A DNA stretch of 11,788 bases, from contig CAIUAS010000151.1 of assembly GCA_903897205.1 (NCBI GenBank), positions 1 to 11,788 on the forward strand. Direction: 5' to 3'. The number at the start of each line of letters is the position of its first letter. Position 1 is the stretch's first letter. Source of the stretch: an uncultured Gammaproteobacteria bacterium (GTDB lineage: Bacteria; Pseudomonadota; Gammaproteobacteria; CAIUAS01). A program made the position numbers and the translations under genes. A model generated the notes under the pieces. The model saw only the letters and a program-made list of their open reading frames with translations, was not told the DNA's origin and did no database searches. Below are positions 1-7,318 of the stretch, piece by piece.

Positions 1-3000
1 TGGTGCGCCACTCCATAAGTTTCCTTCTTTAATTGCTTGAGGTTTGCTCCATGGCCCTACTAATCGATAATCATCGGTTACTACTTTTTCAACTTCTGAA
101 CCAAATACCTTATTCGCAACCCATGAAGCGGCGCCTGTAGCAAGCCCAATCACAGGCCCACCTGCAATGCCCGCCAATACCGACAAGCTCGAACTTAAAT
201 GCGGTGTTATTCCCATACGAAGATCAAAGTCTTCGGTTGTCAAACCTATGCGTCCATTGACTGTTACCTTTGCAACAGGTCCATCCAAGTAAGTATTTTT
301 GGTTATTGCATTGCCATCGCTTAATTGAAAATCACCTTTTAATACATTAAAACTATAACCTTGCTGTGTTAAATCACTAAAATCTAAGTGCAGACGACGC
401 GCAATACTTTGCCAACTCGTTAGCGTTAATAAACGTCCAATATTTATTTTCATTTGACTATCAGAACCAAGATCCGCAATTTGTCCTTCTTTAAAATCGA
501 GGGAAATATTACCAAGCATTTTAGTAAAGTTGAGATCATATGGCGCACCTTGCCACTGCAAAGCAAAGTTGATCGTACTATTTTTAGTGGTAAAACCCGC
601 CGTTGGCAAATTCCAACTTGCCAACGCAGCAGCAATATTTTGACTGGTTAACGTACCCGCAAATTCACTCCCTGCTTGCCCGTTACGATTGCGCCAATTG
701 CCATTGGCTATTAATTTAAATACGGGGGAAGTTGCTTCTAAACGATTAATGTTAATGCCATTGGCTATTGGTTTTAAATTAATAATGACCGAACCAAATA
801 TTTTATCGGCATAACGAAAATCTTGGCAGGTGAAATAAATATTAGGTATATCCTGCGGCTGTAAATGCTGACTGCCGCCAGCGTCGAGAGGCATTAAATA
901 TAAGCGCTGGAAGTTTGCTTGAATGGCGGCATTACTTGCCGTGGGCAAAATAATACTACCTTTAGCATTAGGGCTACTTAAATTAATTGTCCAATTACTA
1001 ATTTTTTTATGGATTAACGCGGTTAAGTTTCCGTAACTTAAATTAAATTGAGTAAATGCTTGTGCACCACTTAAATTCGCTCCCAAATCAAATGCGCGCG
1101 TTTCGCCAGCAACTTTCGCTAAGGGTGCAGGTAAATTAACTGCTACGCCTTTGAGATCAGACTTAATATGTAAATCATCTTGGCCATTTTTGCTAGCCAC
1201 AGCTAATAAAACCGTATAATTACTCTCGCCGGTGATTGCATTAAATAAAGCTGAATTAAAATATTTTTGTAAATCTTTGCTAGCAACGGGGCCAGTTAGT
1301 TGAATAGTCATACCGTGTTGTTTATCCAAGGTGCGAATTTGAATAGAGACTGGCTTTTGCCATAAAGTGGCGGTTAGATTATCCGCATTTAAGCCATTTT
1401 CAGTGAAACTTAAATGGCCTTGTAATTGTGGCAACTGTAAATTCGCTTGCGTTAATTTCAATATCGCATCGTGAATATCAAGCTGGCCATTCACGTTAAT
1501 AGGATCACTATGTTCGAGCGGAATAGTTAAGCCTAATTGTAATTGTAATGGCCCCTGTCCTTGCACATTATTCATGCTATTTTTTATTATTTTATTGAGT
1601 GGGCTTTCGTGTAAAAAGCGTAAAGCATCACTTAAATCACCGCTTAGCTGCGCGTTAATTTTTAAGAGGGAAGGAACGCCTTTTTTTAGCGAAGCAATGC
1701 TCGCGCTGATTTGCCTTAGCTGACTTGAAAATACTTGGCCTGATTGACCAATCACTTGCATCGAAGGCCCAGAAAATAATAACTCGCCATTAAAATGTTT
1801 TAATAACGGCCACTTTGGCCAATAGGCTAAATCACCATCTGCTATTTGGCTATCCACGATAAAAGTCCCATTATTATCTTCAAAAGGATAATCATTTAAA
1901 TCGCCGTTAATAATTAAAGTGCCTTGTGCATGCGCTAAGCGCACAACCGCACTGCTTAACCATTTCACTAAAGCAGGTGACAAGGCGGTTAGCGGTAAAT
2001 AATTATTGATATGATCAGCACTAAATAATTGATAGCCGGCCAGCAAATTTAAATAAGGTTTACTATTATCAGCGGGGATCAATAAATAAAACTGGCTGTT
2101 AAGTTTAATATCTGAGTTAGCAGCTGCCACATTTTTTGCGGTTACCTTCCATCCCTCATTCACGCGCTGCCAATTAAGTTCTGCGGCCAAGGTTTTTAAC
2201 CCGATGGGCCCGCGAAATAATTTACCAAAATCCAACGAAATTTGCTGGCTATTTAATAATAAATGCCCTGCGTTAGTTGTTAATTGTAATTGTCCTGCCA
2301 AATTTTTTACGCCAGGTATATGCTGCCAATTGTTACTTGCTAATTGGTCAAATTGCGCAGCAAAAGAATAATTAGCTGGCGCAGACGGTGTTGCGGCTTG
2401 ATAAATAAGACTGGTATTGTGCAAGATACCTTTCGGCTGTAATTGGGCGATTTCAGTTTGCCACTTAGGGGGTAATAATTGATTTTTTAATACGAGTGGA
2501 ATTAATTCGTTTAAGTTAAGATAGCTAAATTGCCACACTTGATTGGTAAAATCGGGATTTACTTGTAACAGAAACGCACTCTCCTGCCAGGGTTGCTCAG
2601 TTAATGTCACTTGCATACGATTACCCAGTAAGCACCAACCGCCATTGGCGGCTGGCTGCCAAACAATATTACCGCTTAAATGTTTAAGCGCCACCGAAGT
2701 TAATGCTTTAGTAGGCGTTAAATTTTCAGTTGGATTAATTGCGTTTGCTGGATAAGTTAATAATACATTATTTAAAGCAAATAAACTCTGCCAACTTTGC
2801 CAATGCTTGGCGCGCCATTGGCCCCATACTTCAAAATCCGCCAGACCTTTTTGCAATTGAATGGGTAGTGCTTTAAAAAAAACCGGCCATTGCTTTAATG
2901 CAATATTTTGCGCTTTCAAATAAATATCGGCTTTTAAATTCGCTTTATTTTTCCAATCGCCTTTTATTTTAATCGTGAAATTTAATTGGGAAGAAATTGC

Positions 3001-3627
3001 TTGTGCTAATTTTGCCTGGCCCCATAGGATATGCTCGTTACCTTTATTCTTAATATTAAAATTCAGGCCAGTGATGGGCAATACCTTATTATTTTTGTCA
3101 TACCAGGTTAACGCAACATTTTGCAATGATAATTCAGGTTCCGTAAATAACCAGGCAATAATATCATTTAAAGTATTATCATTAGCAGGTGTGGGTGTGC
3201 TTTTCATCAAAGGCGTATTAATTCCACTAATATTAATCTGCCCATTTTGATCTTGTTTGACAGTTAAGTGCAAACCCGTAATGCGCAAATGTCCTAAACG
3301 AAAACGACCACTGAGCACACTGTGGATTAAACTAACACCAATATCTAATTCATGAACTTGCAATAATGGCCGTGTATGTTTCTCATTAAAAATAATCACT
3401 TCACTGCAACGCAATACCGGTTCAAAGCCTTGCCAATTAATAGCAAGTTGATTAATTTTTACCGGTTGTTCTAATAAAGCGCTTGCCCAATTTTCAATTA
3501 AAGGCTTTTGCTCTGCCAGCCAAGGCGTTGCTAAACGGGCAATACTAATTAATAGCGCCGCCAGCATGAGAAAAAAAATAAAAGTTATCCAAATGGTGTG
3601 ATGAATATGAGTTAATGTTTTTTTCAT
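1..3627 (-). CDS. yhdP: YhdP/AsmA-like envelope lipid-transfer protein (C-terminus cut by window edge)
   Basis: The minus-strand frame is open without a stop from an ATG at 3627 to base 1, giving 1209 codons; I checked every in-frame triplet. Residues 1-10 are short and basic, and about 11-31 form one membrane anchor (WITFIFFLMLAALLISIARL). The next stretch (WLAEQKPLIENWASALLEQP, then INWQGFEPVLRCSEV) is typical of the YhdP N-terminus. The middle is long and rich in alternating LQLQL-type beta strands. Near residue 1138 comes the family C-terminal block (ITPHLSSSLSVLAGIAGGP, later GPWSKP). E. coli YhdP is about 1266 residues, so only a short tail is probably missing. Family knowledge: YhdP, TamB and YdbH are inner-membrane-anchored bridge proteins that move phospholipid to the outer membrane. 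The start overlaps the maf stop as ATGA, implying translational coupling. Family assignment is secure; the lipid role here is by homology. Confidence 0.93.
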   Translation of the reverse strand, partial: MKKTLTHIHHTIWITFIFFLMLAALLISIARLATPWLAEQKPLIENWASALLEQPVKINQLAINWQGFEPVLRCSEVIIFNEKHTRPLLQVHELDIGVSLIHSVLSGRFRLGHLRITGLHLTVKQDQNGQINISGINTPLMKSTPTPANDNTLNDIIAWLFTEPELSLQNVALTWYDKNNKVLPITGLNFNIKNKGNEHILWGQAKLAQAISSQLNFTIKIKGDWKNKANLKADIYLKAQNIALKQWPVFFKALPIQLQKGLADFEVWGQWRAKHWQSWQSLFALNNVLLTYPANAINPTENLTPTKALTSVALKHLSGNIVWQPAANGGWCLLGNRMQVTLTEQPWQESAFLLQVNPDFTNQVWQFSYLNLNELIPLVLKNQLLPPKWQTEIAQLQPKGILHNTSLIYQAATPSAPANYSFAAQFDQLASNNWQHIPGVKNLAGQLQLTTNAGHLLLNSQQISLDFGKLFRGPIGLKTLAAELNWQRVNEGWKVTAKNVAAANSDIKLNSQFYLLIPADNSKPYLNLLAGYQLFSADHINNYLPLTALSPALVKWLSSAVVRLAHAQGTLIINGDLNDYPFEDNNGTFIVDSQIADGDLAYWPKWPLLKHFNGELLFSGPSMQVIGQSGQVFSSQLRQISASIASLKKGVPSLLKINAQLSGDLSDALRFLHESPLNKIIKNSMNNVQGQGPLQLQLGLTIPLEHSDPINVNGQLDIHDAILKLTQANLQLPQLQGHLSFTENGLNADNLTATLWQKPVSIQIRTLDKQHGMTIQLTGPVASKDLQKYFNSALFNAITGESNYTVLLAVASKNGQDDLHIKSDLKGVAVNLPAPLAKVAGETRAFDLGANLSGAQAFTQFNLSYGNLTALIHKKISNWTINLSSPNAKGSIILPTASNAAIQANFQRLYLMPLDAGGSQHLQPQDIPNIYFTCQDFRYADKIFGSVIINLKPIANGININRLEATSPVFKLIANGNWRNRNGQAGSEFAGTLTSQNIAAALASWNLPTAGFTTKNSTINFALQWQGAPYDLNFTKMLGNISLDFKEGQIADLGSDSQMKINIGRLLTLTSWQSIARRLHLDFSDLTQQGYSFNVLKGDFQLSDGNAITKNTYLDGPVAKVTVNGRIGLTTEDFDLRMGITPHLSSSLSVLAGIAGGPVIGLATGAASWVANKVFGSEVEKVVTDDYRLVGPWSKPQAIKEGNLWSGAP

Positions 3628-4217
3628 GCCAACACGGCTATCCCCAATTTATTTAGCAGCTTAGCTGTTTCGTATAACGGCAATCCCATTACGCCAGAAT
3701 AGCTGCCTTCTAAATGTGCTATAAAAGTAGCAGCCAACCCTTGAATAGCATAAGCCCCTGCTTTATCGCAAGGTTCGCCGGTTTCCCAATATTGCATAAT
3801 CTCCGCAGGCTGTAATGCACGAAAAGTCACTTGACTCACTGAATAGTCGCAATAAACTTGTTCCTCACGCACAACCGCTACGGCGGTGATCACTTGATGA
3901 GTTTTAGCAGATAATTGCGTTAACATGGCGATACCTTCTTCACGATCAGCGGGCTTACCTAAAATACGATTATCACATACCACAATGGTATCCGCACTCA
4001 AAACAGGGCAATCATATTTTCGCTGTGCAGATTGCCAGCCTGTTTTAGCTTTAGTTAATGCCATGCGTTTTGCAAAAGCCATTGGCGCTTCATTCAGCTG
4101 CGGAATTTCTGGAATTTGTATATTAAGCACCGCGATGGATAGGCCAATTTGCATTAATAATTCACGACGACGCGGTGATTGGGAGGCTAAATAAAGCTGT
4201 GGTGATAGTGATTGCAT
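3624..4217 (-). CDS. maf: Maf-family nucleoside triphosphate pyrophosphatase, YhdE type (dTTP/UTP)
   Basis: This 197-residue protein is a full-length Maf/HAM1-like nucleotide pyrophosphatase. It hydrolyses non-canonical or excess nucleoside triphosphates to the monophosphate plus pyrophosphate in the cytoplasm. Visible motifs are the N-terminal substrate loop LYLASQSPRRRELL (residues 8-21), the catalytic Asp in VLSADTIVV (D76), ILGKP (K88), DKAGAYAIQG (151-160, with Q159) and GSYSGVMGLPLYET (171-184). The Arg/Lys/Gln pattern and the overall match to E. coli YhdE favour the dTTPase/UTPase branch over the m7GTP-specific YceF branch. It starts 10 bases after the mreD stop with no clear Shine-Dalgarno sequence, so it may rely on coupled translation. 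Its stop overlaps the yhdP start. The position downstream of mreBCD is the conserved one. Substrate preference is inferred. Confidence 0.95.
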   Translation of the reverse strand: MQSLSPQLYLASQSPRRRELLMQIGLSIAVLNIQIPEIPQLNEAPMAFAKRMALTKAKTGWQSAQRKYDCPVLSADTIVVCDNRILGKPADREEGIAMLTQLSAKTHQVITAVAVVREEQVYCDYSVSQVTFRALQPAEIMQYWETGEPCDKAGAYAIQGLAATFIAHLEGSYSGVMGLPLYETAKLLNKLGIAVLA

Positions 4218-4227
4218 TTAAAATTTA

Positions 4228-4728
4228 CTAATAAATTCGGAAATGACGTTGGCAGTGTCGTAACAACATCGCTACCCATGGCCAGAGTAACATACTGGTT
4301 AGGGCCGACACCCAAAACCAATTGATATTATTGCCTATTTGTCCTAATGTTCCCTGAATCCAGAGTAATAATGCCTGATAGATAATCACCAGAATAAATA
4401 CACTGAAGGCTTGTTGTAACAGAGGAAACATACGAATCTGCCTGTGGAGCCGTTGGGCAAGAAAAGCCAAGACACATAAGGCAAGCGCATGTTCACCTAA
4501 CAATGTGCCGTATAAAACATCTAACAATAAACCAATTATCCAGGCGATACCGATACTAATTCGATGCGGTATTACAATAATCCAATATAGGATCACTAAA
4601 ATTATCCACTGCGGTTGAATTAATAAAACCCAAGCAGGCAATGGCAAAATACTTAATATCAGCGCGATTAATAGACTAACTAGAATAATTAATATTCCGC
4701 TCAGGGACAAGGGACGAGAATTTATCAT
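4228..4728 (-). CDS. mreD: Rod-shape-determining membrane protein MreD
   Basis: The protein has 166 residues, normal for MreD, and is almost entirely hydrophobic. I see about five to six membrane segments, near residues 9-29, 33-52, 57-77, 81-93, 103-125 and 137-156. The MreD signature sits in segments 2-3: a Trp-rich start (W41, Y48W49), a conserved Pro (P54), then IAWIIGLLLDVLYGTLLGEHAL with Asp70 and Gly78. MreD is the integral inner-membrane partner of MreC in the elongasome, which places peptidoglycan synthesis along the side wall of rod-shaped cells. Its ATG overlaps the mreC stop by four bases (ATGA), so it is likely translated by re-initiation. The C-terminus is short and basic (RHCQRHFRIY), consistent with a cytoplasmic end. 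Confidence 0.94.
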   Translation of the reverse strand: MINSRPLSLSGILIILVSLLIALILSILPLPAWVLLIQPQWIILVILYWIIVIPHRISIGIAWIIGLLLDVLYGTLLGEHALALCVLAFLAQRLHRQIRMFPLLQQAFSVFILVIIYQALLLWIQGTLGQIGNNINWFWVSALTSMLLWPWVAMLLRHCQRHFRIY

Positions 4729-5618
4729 TCTTTACTTTTTCCCTGCTTGTGTTTACTCCCTGTTTTAGTGGCAGATATTGATTTTGGCGCGTCAATGTCC
4801 AGCATAGCGGGCGGCCAAATTAATAATATAGGTTGATTGCGATTCAATTTCGCACTGGGCGTTATTTCAATATGCGTAAATTGCGCCCCCGTGTCGTGCT
4901 GTACTTGGGTAACCACGCCAACCGGATAACCTGCTGGATAATGCTCTCCTAAACCGGAGGTTACTAATAGGTCACCTTGTTTAACGTCGACGGTATCAGG
5001 AATATCCGTTAAAAGCAGTTTAGCCATTTGGCCTTGCCCAACGACGATGCCACGCACACCGTTGCGAGTATCTTGCACTGGCACTGCACTGCGTAAATCG
5101 GCAATTAATAATAAGCGGCTAGTGAGTGGCCCAACTTGAATAATTTGTCCCATAACCCCATTGGCGTCTAGTACGGGTTGGCCTATATAAACACCGGCTT
5201 TACGGCCTTTATCGAGCACTAATTCACTGATTAAAGGATCAGTCGAAACCGCTAATAAATGCGCAATGGCAATATGTCTATTTTGCAAACGAGGTGAAGA
5301 TTGCAATAAAGCACGTAGCTCCATGTTTTCATTTTCTAAGGCAATTAATTTTTGTAATTGTGCCTGCAAGAGTAATTGCTTTGCTTTTAATGAAGTATTT
5401 TCTGCTAATAAAGTTTCGCGTGAAGATAAGTTATCAAGCAGTGTTTGTACGCCGCGAATAGGCGCATTAACTAAATATTGAATAGGGGCAACAAACGCAG
5501 TTAGGCCATTACGCAATGGCGTTAAGTAATGCTCGCGTTGGTCAAGCACCATTAAAAAAATGGATAGTATTACTAAGAAAATTAACCGTAATCCGATCTG
5601 CGGGCCACGGGTGAACAT
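4725..5618 (-). CDS. mreC: Cell-shape-determining protein MreC
   Basis: MreC is the bitopic periplasmic scaffold linking MreB filaments to the PBP2/RodA peptidoglycan synthase. Numbering from the ATG at 5618 (297 residues): FTRGP, then a membrane anchor at about 8-26, a coiled coil at about 65-108 (SSRETLLAENTSLKAKQLLL onward), and the two-lobed beta-barrel domain from about 125 to 270 (LVLDKGRKAGVYIGQPVLD, GVMGQIIQVGPLTSRLLLI, GDLLVTSGLG, YPAGYPVGVV). A short Lys/Ser tail follows. The start is uncertain. ATG 5618 is the only in-frame ATG near the N-terminus, but its Shine-Dalgarno AAGGAG lies 15 bases upstream. An in-frame ATT at 5627, six bases from AAGGAG, would give (M)KLMFTRGP and matches the E. 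coli beginning MKPIFSRGP better. A TTG at 5681 would add 21 residues of no family likeness. About 120 bases separate it from mreB, with no terminator seen. Confidence 0.93.
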   Translation of the reverse strand: MFTRGPQIGLRLIFLVILSIFLMVLDQREHYLTPLRNGLTAFVAPIQYLVNAPIRGVQTLLDNLSSRETLLAENTSLKAKQLLLQAQLQKLIALENENMELRALLQSSPRLQNRHIAIAHLLAVSTDPLISELVLDKGRKAGVYIGQPVLDANGVMGQIIQVGPLTSRLLLIADLRSAVPVQDTRNGVRGIVVGQGQMAKLLLTDIPDTVDVKQGDLLVTSGLGEHYPAGYPVGVVTQVQHDTGAQFTHIEITPSAKLNRNQPILLIWPPAMLDIDAPKSISATKTGSKHKQGKSKE

Positions 5619-5633
5619 TAGTTTAATGGGCAA

Positions 5634-5639
5634 CTCCTT
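5634..5639 (-). promoter_or_regulatory. mreC ribosome binding site AAGGAG
   Basis: On the minus strand AAGGAG is the only strong Shine-Dalgarno sequence between mreB and mreC. It lies six bases before an in-frame ATT (5627-5625), directly abuts a TTG (5633-5631), and is fifteen bases before the ATG at 5618. It argues against the upstream TTG start at 5681, which has no binding site of its own. Confidence 0.7.
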
Positions 5640-5739
5640 GTCATTAAAATATACTCGCGGTATTACCAATAGCGCTGCCAATTATCATTTTTTAAATACC
5701 AATCTAATAATCCTACTAAATAATAAATAGTTTAAAAAA

Positions 5740-6786
5740 TTATTCCCTTAATAAGAAGTCACCACCAATTTCATCCATAATTTCTAACGCACGTCCACCG
5801 CCGCGCGCAACGCAGGTCAGGGGATCTTCGGCCACGACTACGGGCAAGCCTGTTTCTTCTGATAATAAACGATCGAGATGCTTCAGCAGGGCACCGCCAC
5901 CGGTTAACACCATTCCACGCTCAGCAATATCCGCTGCTAATTCAGGTGGTGTTTGCTCAAGCGCTGCGCGTGCGGCACTCACAATACCTGAAAGCGGCTC
6001 TTGCAATGCTTCAAGAATTTCATTGCTATTAAGCGTAAAGCCACGTGGTACCCCTTCTGCAATATTACGGCCACGCACTTCCAGATCTTTAACTTCACTG
6101 CCTGGAAAGGCAGTGCCAATTTCTTGTTTAATCCGTTCAGCCGTTGTTTCACCAATCAAGCTGCCATAATTGCGGCGCACATAGCTAATGATTGCTTCAT
6201 CAAAGCGATCACCGCCAATGCGTACGGACTGAGCATACACAATACCGCTTAAAGAAATAATAGCGACTTCGGTGGTGCCGCCACCAATATCCACCACCAT
6301 AGAACCGCGCGCTTCTTCAACAGGCAAGCCAGCGCCAATAGCAGCTGCCATAGGTTCTTCAATCAAATGAACTTCACGTGCTCCTGCTCCCATTGCAGAT
6401 TCACGAATAGCACGCCGCTCAACTTGCGTTGAACCACAAGGCACGCAAACTAGGACGCGAGGACTTGGACGCAAGAAGCGATTTTGATGAACTTTAGAGA
6501 TAAAGTGTTGCAGCATTTTTTCGGTGACATTGAAATCAGCAATGACGCCATCTTTCATTGGGCGAATTGCACTAATATTGCCAGGCGTACGCCCTAACAT
6601 ACGTTTTGCTTCGATACCAACAGCCACTACTTTGCGCTGATTTGCACCGGATGGATCTTGCCGTATCGCTACCACGGAGGGTTCATTTAATACTATCCCT
6701 TCACCACGAACCCAGATTAGGGTGTTTGCGGTGCCTAAATCGATAGCAATATCTTTAGAAAACAGCCCACGTAATTTTCGCAACAT
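5740..6786 (-). CDS. mreB: Rod-shape-determining actin homologue MreB
   Basis: This is a complete 348-residue MreB, the bacterial actin that polymerises with ATP on the inner face of the cytoplasmic membrane and orients the elongasome. Residues 1-10 (MLRKLRGLFS) are the amphipathic membrane-binding helix seen in Gram-negative MreB. The phosphate-1 loop is DLGTANT (16-22), the catalytic Glu region is LIEEPMAAAIG (141-151), phosphate-2 is DIGGGTTE (166-173), and the adenosine loop is GMVLTGGGALL (291-301). All nucleotide-site residues are intact. It is the first gene of the minus-strand operon and is transcribed divergently from gatC. The Shine-Dalgarno sequence before the ATG is poor (GGAATTATAAAGAT). 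The start is fixed by the conserved N-terminal helix. Confidence 0.98.
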   Translation of the reverse strand: MLRKLRGLFSKDIAIDLGTANTLIWVRGEGIVLNEPSVVAIRQDPSGANQRKVVAVGIEAKRMLGRTPGNISAIRPMKDGVIADFNVTEKMLQHFISKVHQNRFLRPSPRVLVCVPCGSTQVERRAIRESAMGAGAREVHLIEEPMAAAIGAGLPVEEARGSMVVDIGGGTTEVAIISLSGIVYAQSVRIGGDRFDEAIISYVRRNYGSLIGETTAERIKQEIGTAFPGSEVKDLEVRGRNIAEGVPRGFTLNSNEILEALQEPLSGIVSAARAALEQTPPELAADIAERGMVLTGGGALLKHLDRLLSEETGLPVVVAEDPLTCVARGGGRALEIMDEIGGDFLLRE

Positions 6787-6836
6787 ATCTTTATAATTCC
6801 AAAATTAAAATACAACAATAAAATTTTTACTTCCGC

Positions 6837-6865
6837 ACTTTACAAAGGATGGAGATTTTAAGCAA
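6837..6865 (-). promoter_or_regulatory. Candidate mreB promoter
   Basis: On the minus strand, TTGCTT (6865-6860) and TAAAGT (6842-6837) are separated by 17 bases, about 50 bases upstream of the mreB ATG. The -10 matches four of six consensus bases, while the -35 is supported mainly by its TTG. The region is AT-rich and other pairings are possible, so this is only the best candidate for a sigma70-type promoter of the mre operon. Confidence 0.3.
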
Positions 6866-6934
6866 TCATCTATTAAATAACCAGTGGAAGATCTTGTCAT
6901 ACTAAAGCATCGGCCCTAGGTAGCAAGAAAAAAA

Positions 6935-6964
6935 TAGCCATATCCACCATCCAATGCTTATAAT
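6935..6964 (+). promoter_or_regulatory. Probable sigma70-type promoter of gatC operon
   Basis: A perfect -10 hexamer TATAAT lies at 6959-6964. A partial -35, TAGCCA (four of six consensus bases), lies at 6935-6940, with 18 bases between them. Transcription would begin near 6971, about 35 bases before the gatC ATG. GGAG at 6994-6997 is the ribosome binding site, seven bases from the ATG. This should drive the whole gatC-gatA-insert-gatB unit, since I see no terminator inside it. Confidence 0.65.
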
Positions 6965-7004
6965 ACGGGGCTTACTAGCATAAAAAACCATCCGGAGCTT
7001 TATC

Positions 7005-7292
7005 ATGTCGCTGTCACCCGAAGAAGTGATTAAAATTAGTCATTTAGCCCGTTTAGCTATTGATGAACAGGCCATTCCAAAATATGCCCAAGAGCTTTCC
7101 AATATTTTTGATCTCGTTGCCCAGATGAACCAGGTTGATACACAAGGTATCGTTCCCACTACCCATCCTTTGGATATTCCGCAGCGTTTACGTGCGGATG
7201 TGGTGAGTGAAACTGATCAACGTGAACTAATGCAAAAAGGCGCTCCTTCAGTCGAAGTCGGCCTTTACCTGGTTCCCCAGGTTATTGAATAA
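7005..7292 (+). CDS. gatC: Asp-tRNA(Asn)/Glu-tRNA(Gln) amidotransferase subunit C
   Basis: This is a 95-residue GatC of normal length. The start MSLSPEEVIKISHLARLAID is the usual N-terminal helix. The middle DTQGIVPTTHPLD carries the conserved VxPTxHP turn, followed by LRADVV and the end SVEVGLYLVPQVIE. GatC wraps around the GatA-GatB interface and stabilises the heterotrimer that turns misacylated Asp-tRNA(Asn) and/or Glu-tRNA(Gln) into the correct aminoacyl-tRNA. The gene has a good binding site (GGAG, seven bases) and a strong promoter just upstream. It is the first gene of the plus-strand operon; gatA follows after 26 bases. Confidence 0.97.
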   Translation: MSLSPEEVIKISHLARLAIDEQAIPKYAQELSNIFDLVAQMNQVDTQGIVPTTHPLDIPQRLRADVVSETDQRELMQKGAPSVEVGLYLVPQVIE

Positions 7293-7318
7293 ATTTTTTG
7301 TGACTTAGGATTTTAACT

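Noticed and set aside
450..3250. Open frames on the other strand or other frames within the yhdP region
   Set aside because: All lie within the single uninterrupted yhdP frame, show no family motifs, and lack binding sites.
5619..5681. N-terminal extension of MreC from a TTG at 5681
   Set aside because: No ribosome binding site precedes the TTG, the added 21 residues do not resemble MreC, and the AAGGAG site lies inside the extension.
6946..6993. Direct repeat ACCATCC (6946-6952 and 6987-6993) upstream of gatC
   Set aside because: Seven bases with no extension; the second copy runs into the ribosome binding site. Likely chance.
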